Below the pieces are notes generated by a model. That model ran no database searches. It was not told the origin of the DNA and was given only the letters and a program-made list of their open reading frames with translations. Shown here one piece after another: positions 41,472 to 47,066 of a DNA stretch of 47,066 nt; positions within the stretch are counted from its first letter, which is position 1, and each line of letters starts with the position of its first letter. A program made the position numbers and the translations under genes. Source of the stretch: Streptomyces spongiae (GTDB taxonomy: Bacteria; Actinomycetota; Actinomycetes; Streptomycetales; Streptomycetaceae); NCBI RefSeq assembly GCF_009377185.1, contig NZ_VJZC01000020.1, forward strand, positions 1 through 47,066, in the 5' to 3' direction.

Positions 41472-42711
41472 GCTCGTAGTCCGGCTGGAAACGGCGCATG
41501 TAGCCGGTATCGTCGCGGCCCCGCCTCCCGGAGTCCAGGTAGACGCGGTGGAGGCGGTCGAGGGCCTCGTGGTCGAGCTCCACACCGAGGCCGGGGCCCG
41601 TCGGGACCCTGACCGCTCCGTCGCGCAGTTCCAGGGTGCCCGGGACGATCACGTCGTCGGCCGAGTTCCACGGGTAGTGCGTGTCGCAGGAGTGGTCGAG
41701 GTTGGGGATGGCCGCGGCGACATGCGTCATGGCGGCGAGGCTGATGCCGAGGTGTGAGTTGGAGTGCATCGACAGCGCGATGCCGAACGCCTCGCAGACC
41801 GCGGCCAGTTCGCGGGTACGGCGCAGCCCGCCCCAGTAGTGGTGGTCGGTGAGGAGCACCTGGATCGCGTTCTGCTCGATCCCGGGCTTCAGGTGCTCCC
41901 ACGCGACCACGCACATGTTGGTGGCCAGGGGGAGCGAGGAGTCCTTGGCCACCTCCGCCATACCGGGGATCGTCGCGGTCGGGTCCTCCAAGTACTCGAG
42001 GACGTCGGCGAGTTCGCGGGCGACGTACTTCGACGTCTCCACCGTCCACGCCGTGTTCGGGTCCAGACGCAGCGGCTGTCCGGGGAACGCCTCCGCGAGG
42101 GCCCGCATGGCCGCGATCTCCTCGTCCGGCGGGAACACCCCGCCCTTCAGCTTGAACGAGCTGAAGCCGTACCGCTCCCGCATCAGGCGGGCCTGCTCGA
42201 CGACGCCCGCCGGGTCGAGGGCCTCGCCCCAGTCGTCGCCCACGGCCGGGCGGCCGTCCAGCGCCGGGTGCTCGGCCCACTTGTAGAACAGGTACGCCGC
42301 GAACGGCACCGCGTCACGGACCCTGCCGCCCAGCAGGTCGCTGACCGGACGCCCGAGCAGCTTGCCCTGCGCGTCGAGGCAGGCCACCTCGACGGCCGAG
42401 GTGGTCCAGCCGCGCTCGTGGGAGCTGGGCACGGTGGCGAGGAGGGCGGCGTCGATCGCGGCGGAGACGGCGGTCGTGTCGAAGACGTCCATGCCGACGA
42501 CCGCCTTCGCCGCGGCCATGAGCCGTTCAAGGCGTACGGCGCCGCCCGTCGACTCGCCGAGGCCCACCGTGCCGTCCTCCAGGACGAGTTGGAGGATGTT
42601 GCGGAGCGCGAGCGGCTCGTGGACGCCGTTGGAGTTGAGCAGGGGCGGGTCGCGGAAGGCGATCGGGGTGACGATCAGCTCGCGAATACGGGTGCCCGGG
42701 GTGCTGCTCAT
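41452..42711 (-). CDS. gudD: Glucarate dehydratase
   Basis: This 419-aa enolase-superfamily enzyme dehydrates D-glucarate to 5-keto-4-deoxyglucarate. It has the catalytic segments GFSSFKLKGG (Lys pair), PLRLDPNTAWT (metal-binding Asp) and the MHSNSHLGIS region holding the catalytic His, in the order typical of GudD. The length is slightly under the E. coli enzyme. It is the last gene of the five-gene operon, overlapping kdgD by four bases. With KdgD it forms a two-step route to 2-oxoglutarate semialdehyde. Galactarate or related aldarates are possible additional substrates. Confidence 0.9.
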   Translation of the reverse strand: MSSTPGTRIRELIVTPIAFRDPPLLNSNGVHEPLALRNILQLVLEDGTVGLGESTGGAVRLERLMAAAKAVVGMDVFDTTAVSAAIDAALLATVPSSHERGWTTSAVEVACLDAQGKLLGRPVSDLLGGRVRDAVPFAAYLFYKWAEHPALDGRPAVGDDWGEALDPAGVVEQARLMRERYGFSSFKLKGGVFPPDEEIAAMRALAEAFPGQPLRLDPNTAWTVETSKYVARELADVLEYLEDPTATIPGMAEVAKDSSLPLATNMCVVAWEHLKPGIEQNAIQVLLTDHHYWGGLRRTRELAAVCEAFGIALSMHSNSHLGISLAAMTHVAAAIPNLDHSCDTHYPWNSADDVIVPGTLELRDGAVRVPTGPGLGVELDHEALDRLHRVYLDSGRRGRDDTGYMRRFQPDYELRLPRW

Positions 42712-43616
42712 GCGTGAATCGCCTCCAGTCCGCGGTCGATCAGTGTCGTCAGCCGGGCCACGTGCTCAGGCGCGGGGTCCAGCAATGGTGCCCGTACGCC
42801 GCCCACGTCCAGGCCGCGGAGGGTCACTCCGGCCTTGATCAGCGAGACGGCGTATCCGGGGACCTCGTCACGCAGCTCGACGAGCGGCTCGTAGAAGTCG
42901 TCGAGGAGCGTGGCGACCAGCGCCTCGTCGCCCTCGGTCAGGGCGCGGTGGAAGGCTGTCGCGATCTCCGGGGCGAACGCGAACACCGCCGAGGAGTACA
43001 GCTCGACGCCGATCCCGCGGTAGGCGGGCGCGGTCATCTCGGCGGTGGGCAGGCCGTTGAAGAACTGGAAGTCCTCGGTGCCCGGCACGGCACGCACCGC
43101 CCGCACGATGCGGTGCATACGCTCGATGTCACCGAGACCGTCCTTGAGGCCGACGACCGACGGCAGCGCGGCGATCTCGGCGGCCGTGGCCTCGGTGAGC
43201 CGGGCCGTGCCGCGCTGGTAGAAGATCACCGGCAGGCCGGTGGCCGCCGTCACCTCTCTCACGTACCGCACGAGGCCCTGCTGCGGTGCGCTCACCAGGT
43301 ACGGCGGCAGCAGCAGGATGCCGTCGGCGCCCGCGCGTTCGATCCGGGCGGCCTGGTCGCGCGCGACCGGCACGGGGCCTCCCGCCGCGGCGAGGACGGG
43401 CGCGCGCCCCGCGGTGGTGGTCACCGCGACGCGCGTGGCCCGCTCGATCTCCTCGCTCGACAGCGCGTGGAACTCACCGGTGCCGCAGGCGACGAAGACG
43501 CCGCCCGCACCGGCCGCGACACCGGACTCGATGTGCTGGGCGAGCCGCTCCTCGTCCAGCGAGCCGTCCGGGGCGAACGGCGTGACCGGAAAGAACAGCA
43601 CTCCTTGGAACTTCAT
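42708..43616 (-). CDS. kdgD: 5-dehydro-4-deoxyglucarate dehydratase
   Basis: This 302-aa enzyme of the DHDPS/NAL aldolase superfamily converts 5-keto-4-deoxyglucarate to 2-oxoglutarate semialdehyde with loss of CO2 and water. The Schiff-base lysine is in VVGLKDGLGD and the catalytic tyrosine in IFYQRGTA; the N-terminal FFPVTPFAPDGSLD fits the family. The ATG at 43616 has GAGGGAG upstream, and the longer frame from 43925 is not coding. Its product needs an aldehyde dehydrogenase, which is not in this operon. It lies 26 bases after the permease gene and overlaps gudD. Confidence 0.92.
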   Translation of the reverse strand: MKFQGVLFFPVTPFAPDGSLDEERLAQHIESGVAAGAGGVFVACGTGEFHALSSEEIERATRVAVTTTAGRAPVLAAAGGPVPVARDQAARIERAGADGILLLPPYLVSAPQQGLVRYVREVTAATGLPVIFYQRGTARLTEATAAEIAALPSVVGLKDGLGDIERMHRIVRAVRAVPGTEDFQFFNGLPTAEMTAPAYRGIGVELYSSAVFAFAPEIATAFHRALTEGDEALVATLLDDFYEPLVELRDEVPGYAVSLIKAGVTLRGLDVGGVRAPLLDPAPEHVARLTTLIDRGLEAIHA

Positions 43617-43642
43617 GTCTCCCTCAAAGGTGGCGGGGTGGG

Positions 43643-44614
43643 TCAGCCCTTCGTGGCACCGGCGGCGATGCCGGTGACGAGCGAGCGCTGGAGGAGCAGA
43701 TAGACGACGAGACTGGGTACGAGCGCGATGACCGCACCGGCCAGCACCACCCCGGAGCCGACCTCGGGGTCGGTGCGCAGGACGGCCAGGGCGACGGTGA
43801 CCGTGTAGTCGGTGGGGTCCTTCGCGGCGATCAGGGGCAGCAGGTACTGGTCCCAGATCATGATGAAGCCGAGCACGCCGGCCACGCCGAGCGCGGGCTT
43901 GCACAGCGGCAGGACGACCTGCCACAGCATCCGCAGCTCGCCTACGCCGTCGAGGCGGGCGGCCTCCTCGATCTCGTCGGGGATGTCCTTCATGAACTCG
44001 GTCAGCAGCATCACCGAGAAGCCCCAGGCGCCGAGCGGCAGGATCACGCCCCAGACAGTGCCCTTGAGGTCCAGGCCGAGGACCGGCACATGGCCGAGGA
44101 CCAGGGACAGGGGGATGGCGATGACCTCCTCGGGGAGCATCATCGTCAGCATGAAGAGCGTCAGGACGAGGGCCTGCCCGCGGAATCTGTGCCGGGCCAG
44201 CGCGTACGCGGCGAGCGTGCAGACGACGAGCTGGAGGAGCAGTCCGCCGCCCGCGATGACGAGGGAGTTGGAGAAGTAGTCCCAGATGCCGCGCTCGCCC
44301 GCCACCCGCATGTTCAGCAGGGTGGCGTCGTGCGGGAAGAAGGACAGCGACGAGCCGCTGGGGTGGGTGCTGAGGGCACCGGAGAGGATCGTCAGGAACG
44401 GTGCCGCGAAGACTCCCAGCGCGATCGCGCAGAGCAGGATCCGCAGGGCCCAGGCAGGTCCGGGACGGTCGCTCCAGCCGAGGGCGGTGTCGAAACGGGC
44501 GGGGGTGGTACGGCGCTGCCCGCCACTCCGTCCGGTGAGGGAGACCGAGAGCTTCGCGGACTTCCCGGGCTTCCCGGACGGCGTCTGAACGGGGTCGATG
44601 GCGGGGGCGCTCAT
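43643..44614 (-). CDS. Carbohydrate ABC importer permease (MalG-like)
   Basis: This 323-aa permease has a basic 55-residue N-terminal region, six or so helices, and the cytoplasmic EAA motif EIEEAARLDGVGELRMLWQVVLPL that contacts the ATPase. It starts at the ATG at 44614 overlapping the upstream permease stop. It belongs to the CUT1-type sugar importers. With its partner and the binding protein it should import the aldarate or a related acidic sugar. Confidence 0.9.
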   Translation of the reverse strand: MSAPAIDPVQTPSGKPGKSAKLSVSLTGRSGGQRRTTPARFDTALGWSDRPGPAWALRILLCAIALGVFAAPFLTILSGALSTHPSGSSLSFFPHDATLLNMRVAGERGIWDYFSNSLVIAGGGLLLQLVVCTLAAYALARHRFRGQALVLTLFMLTMMLPEEVIAIPLSLVLGHVPVLGLDLKGTVWGVILPLGAWGFSVMLLTEFMKDIPDEIEEAARLDGVGELRMLWQVVLPLCKPALGVAGVLGFIMIWDQYLLPLIAAKDPTDYTVTVALAVLRTDPEVGSGVVLAGAVIALVPSLVVYLLLQRSLVTGIAAGATKG

Positions 44615-45558
44615 CGCACGTCTCCCCTCTTGCGGAAGTAGTTGACCGTGACGGTGAGCAGCAGCGTCACACAGAGCAGCACCACGGAGGCCGCCGAGGC
44701 GCTGCCGATGTCGTTGCGGGTGAAGCCCAGGGTGTAGGCGCGGGTCATCCACACGTCGGTCGAGCCGGCCGGGCCGCCGCCGGTGAGGACGTACACCTCG
44801 GTGAAGACGCGTAGTCCGCGGATGGCGGCGAGGACGAGGACGATGCCGAGGGCCGGGCGGATCGCGGGCAGCGTGACGTAGCGCAGGCGCTGCCAGAGCG
44901 AGACGCCGTCCATCGCGGCGGCCTCGTAGAGGTGGCGGTCGACGCCGGCGAGCCCGGCGAGGAGGATCACCATGTTGTAGGGCGCCCAGATCCAGATGCC
45001 CATGGCCATCGTCGCCCACAGAGCCGTGTCCGGGTTGTCGAGGAACGGCACGGGCCCGAGGCCCAGGAACCCGAGGCCGCTGTTGATGAGGCCGTCGGAC
45101 GTCGGGTAGTACATCAGCCGCCACAACTCGCCGACCACCGCGGTCGCGGTGACGACGGGCAGGAAGACAGCGGTGCGGACGATCCTCAGCGAGCGGGCCT
45201 GGCCCTCCAGCAGCAGGGCGAGGAGGAAGCCGAGGGCGATGGCGCCCAGCGACTGGCCGATGCCGAGGACCAGGGTGTGGCCGATGGCGTCCTGGAAGCG
45301 GTGGTCGGACAGGACCCGGGTGTAGTTGTCGAGGCCGACCCACTTGTCGCCGAGGAACGGGCGCACCTCGAAGAGACTGAGCCAGATGCCCTTGCCCATG
45401 GGGACGAACTTGAAGACGAGGGCGAGCAGCAGGCCGGGCGCGAGGAACAGCCAGGGGAGTACGGCCTTCCTGCTGAGGGCGATCTTCCCGAAGGCCCGCT
45501 GGGAAAGCGCTCTGCGCTGCCGGGTCGGGGCGCCCGGCGTGGTCACGGTAGCGGTCAT
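44611..45558 (-). CDS. Carbohydrate ABC importer permease (MalF-like)
   Basis: This 315-aa permease has six helices, beginning LPWLFLAPGLLLALVFKFVPMGKGIW, and the EAA motif LYEAAAMDGVSLWQRLRYVTLPAI. It overlaps the binding-protein gene stop by four bases and the MalG-like gene by four, so the whole operon is coupled. It is the first permease of a CUT1-type importer. No ATPase gene lies in the operon. Confidence 0.9.
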   Translation of the reverse strand: MTATVTTPGAPTRQRRALSQRAFGKIALSRKAVLPWLFLAPGLLLALVFKFVPMGKGIWLSLFEVRPFLGDKWVGLDNYTRVLSDHRFQDAIGHTLVLGIGQSLGAIALGFLLALLLEGQARSLRIVRTAVFLPVVTATAVVGELWRLMYYPTSDGLINSGLGFLGLGPVPFLDNPDTALWATMAMGIWIWAPYNMVILLAGLAGVDRHLYEAAAMDGVSLWQRLRYVTLPAIRPALGIVLVLAAIRGLRVFTEVYVLTGGGPAGSTDVWMTRAYTLGFTRNDIGSASAASVVLLCVTLLLTVTVNYFRKRGDVR

Positions 45559-46892
45559 TTCAACAGGTCCTGGTCCTTGAGGTCACCGGCGAGGGTGTCG
45601 TTCAGCTCCTTCAGACCGGAGCGGACGTCGCTGCCGCAGTACGTGAACAGCGCGTTGAGGCTGTCGGCCGTGTCCTGTTTGACCGGGGCGAAGTCCGGGG
45701 CGTTGGGGAACTGCTGGGAGGCGTTCTCGTACGCCTTCTGCACCACGCTCCAGCGGGCGTCGTCGCGGACCTTCGCGGCGTCGAGCGTGGAGTTGACGGG
45801 GATGCGGACGACGGGCTGGTTCTTGCCGGTCATGGCGAGCCGCTGCCCTTCAGGGGATATGAGGAACGCGGCGAGCGTCTTCTCCTGCCTCGCCTTCCCC
45901 GTCCGGGCGCCGAAGTAGATGTTCTCGCCGTCGGCCAGCACGGTGGAGCCGGCCGGGCCCGCGGGGGCGGGGAGGACCTCGTACTTGTCCTTTCCGAGCG
46001 CGTCGTCGAAGGTGACGATGTTGTAGGGGCCGGTGAGGTACATGCCGGCGTTGCCGTCCTGGAAGTTGGTGGCGGTGGCTGTGACGGAGGTGAGTCCGCC
46101 GGGCTGTATGACACCGTTGTCACCGCAGAAGAGGTTCTTCTTCAGCCAGGTGACGGTGCGGACGGCTGCCGCCGAGTCCATGGCCGGCTTGTACCCGCCG
46201 TCGCCGTCGGGCTTGATGATCTGCGCGCCGCCCTGCCACAGGTAGCTGGCGCCCCACCAGGTGACGTAGCCGTTCTGGGCGCTGCCGGGGACGACCATGC
46301 CGTACGTGTCCTTCTTGCCGTCGCCGTCCGGGTCACGGGTGGCGAAGGCCTTGGCGAGGGTCAGCATGTCCTGCCAGGTCTTCGGCTGCGGCAGGCCCAG
46401 CTTCTCGCGCCAGTCCTTGCGGACCATCAGGGTGAAGGCCTGGCGGGAGTACGGGATGCCGTAGTGCTTGCCGTCGAGGCCGACCGTGGAGGACCAGCTC
46501 TTGTCGGTGATCTGTCCGTGACCGGCGATCGAGTCGGGGGCGATCGGCTTCAGCAGCCCCTGACGCTGGTAACTGCCCATCAGCGCGGTGTCGTTGATCA
46601 TGACGTCGGGCAGGTCCTTGGTGGACGCCCGGCTCTGGAGCTGCTGGTCGAAGTTGGGGACCGGCTGATAGTCGATCTTTATGCCGGTCTTCTTGGTGAA
46701 GGCGGCGAACACGCGCTCGTATGTGGCGGCGGAGTCCGGACCACTTCGGGTCCAGACCTCGAGCGTGTTCGGGTTGCCGCTGTCGGCGGCGTCGGAGCCG
46801 GAGCCGCAGGCGGCCGTTCCGAACAGGAGCCCTGCGGTGGTGAGCGCGGCGGCCAGGCGTCGGCGCCGGTGGCGCCGGTGGCTAGCACCCAT
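45555..46892 (-). CDS. Carbohydrate ABC importer solute-binding lipoprotein
   Basis: This 445-aa family 1 extracellular binding protein has a basic signal (RRHRRRRL), hydrophobic core and lipobox FGTAAC (Cys29). The mature protein shows NTLEVWTRSGPDSAATYERVF, LPDVMINDTALMGS and HYGIPYSRQAFTLMVRKDW, typical of sugar receptors. The ATG at 46892 has GGAGG nine bases upstream. It heads the operon with two permeases, KdgD and GudD, so the ligand is probably glucarate or another aldarate. An inverted repeat (46916-46932) lies just upstream. Confidence 0.9.
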   Translation of the reverse strand: MGASHRRHRRRRLAAALTTAGLLFGTAACGSGSDAADSGNPNTLEVWTRSGPDSAATYERVFAAFTKKTGIKIDYQPVPNFDQQLQSRASTKDLPDVMINDTALMGSYQRQGLLKPIAPDSIAGHGQITDKSWSSTVGLDGKHYGIPYSRQAFTLMVRKDWREKLGLPQPKTWQDMLTLAKAFATRDPDGDGKKDTYGMVVPGSAQNGYVTWWGASYLWQGGAQIIKPDGDGGYKPAMDSAAAVRTVTWLKKNLFCGDNGVIQPGGLTSVTATATNFQDGNAGMYLTGPYNIVTFDDALGKDKYEVLPAPAGPAGSTVLADGENIYFGARTGKARQEKTLAAFLISPEGQRLAMTGKNQPVVRIPVNSTLDAAKVRDDARWSVVQKAYENASQQFPNAPDFAPVKQDTADSLNALFTYCGSDVRSGLKELNDTLAGDLKDQDLLK

Positions 46893-46915
46893 GAGCGAGT
46901 ACCTCCGTTCACGTA

Positions 46916-46932
46916 CATGAACTCGCTTCATG
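46916..46932. promoter_or_regulatory. Inverted repeat upstream of the aldarate operon
   Basis: CATGAA-CTCGC-TTCATG, a perfect six-base inverted repeat with a five-base spacer, lies 24 bases before the start of the binding-protein gene. It is a good candidate operator for the operon's regulator, whose gene is not in the window. The surrounding stretch to about 46965 is AT-rich for this DNA. Confidence 0.5.
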
Positions 46933-46976
46933 AATCTAAATAATCGGAGGCAAGCTAAGACTTGGATTCAGTCACG

Positions 46977-46982
46977 TGTCAA
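46977..46982 (-). promoter_or_regulatory. Possible -35 element of the aldarate operon
   Basis: The minus strand reads TTGACA here, a consensus -35. The -10 is uncertain: CTTAGC follows at 17 bases, and a GATTAT lies further downstream. The candidate operator is downstream of either. Confidence 0.35.
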
Positions 46983-47024
46983 GGTTGTGTCCGAAAGTTT
47001 TCACCGGCCCCTGGAGAGTGAGTC

Positions 47025-47041
47025 CCTGGGCTACGCCCAGG
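47025..47041. terminator. Short hairpin near the window edge
   Basis: CCTGGGC-TAC-GCCCAGG forms a seven-bp stem. It may end a transcript from the gene beyond the window; nothing else is visible between it and the aldarate promoter. Confidence 0.35.
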
Positions 47042-47066
47042 CTCCGGGGCGGGGGCTGGCTGGGGT

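Overview
The window is GC-rich actinobacterial DNA, most likely from a Streptomyces chromosome. The evidence is heavy G/C bias at third codon positions, frequent GTG starts, many 4-bp ATGA/GTGA gene overlaps, a MurT/GatD pair, an actinobacterial-type PfkA (Gly104/Lys124), and dispersed copies of an extragenic repeat that I recognise as common in Streptomyces. I found no rRNA, tRNA, CRISPR array, intact insertion sequence or prophage. Coding density is high and no gene-free stretch exceeds 300 bases; the longest gaps (11807-12013, 13040-13292, 15980-16241, 24484-24700) are described as features.

Layout. 56-2784 (minus): an Lrp/AsnC regulator, a dimethylargininase-type hydrolase and ornithine aminotransferase (arginine/ornithine catabolism). 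2874-7026 (plus): a LytTR response regulator, a small membrane protein, an SSS-family symporter and a LytS-type histidine kinase, which looks like a carboxylate-sensing and uptake unit. 7056-10701 (minus): a PASTA-domain lipoprotein, a Ser/Thr kinase and a tiny membrane protein. 10862-16883: CtaG, PfkA, MurT/GatD, peptide deformylase and a TetR regulator. 17055-23809: acyl-CoA dehydrogenase, TenA-like protein, small protein, succinate-semialdehyde dehydrogenase, Nudix hydrolase, ATP-dependent DNA ligase and a thioredoxin-reductase-like flavoprotein. 23887-27956 (plus): a leaderless XRE-cupin regulator, then a quinone oxidoreductase plus two acyl-CoA dehydrogenases behind a 134-nt foldback element. 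28147-31057: secreted phosphodiesterase-like and phosphodiester-glycosidase-like proteins, a 64-residue membrane protein and a DUF779 protein. 31181-40234 (plus): a nucleoside uptake and salvage locus (deaminase-type amidohydrolase, LacI regulator, ThuA/GATase-like protein, DeoD phosphorylase, BMP lipoprotein, double ABC ATPase, two permeases), followed by a secreted esterase-like phytase-family protein. 41452-46892 (minus): an aldarate operon (solute-binding lipoprotein, two permeases, KdgD, GudD) with no ATPase gene.

How the genes work together. In the nucleoside locus two nearly identical operators (core AAAACGTTTT, 16 bp shared in opposite orientation) lie at the amidohydrolase promoter and at the BMP-transporter promoter. 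The LacI protein encoded between them therefore probably controls both import and breakdown of nucleosides. In the aldarate operon the importer would bring in glucarate-like sugar diacids, which GudD and KdgD convert to 2-oxoglutarate semialdehyde; an ATPase shared with other sugar importers must come from elsewhere. The most unusual non-coding object is the foldback at 24541-24674. It has about 52 pairs, and all seven pairs that are not Watson-Crick are G.U on the plus strand. It starts just after a likely transcription start and is bounded by TA dinucleotides, so it is either a structured 5' leader RNA or a small TA-flanked mobile element.
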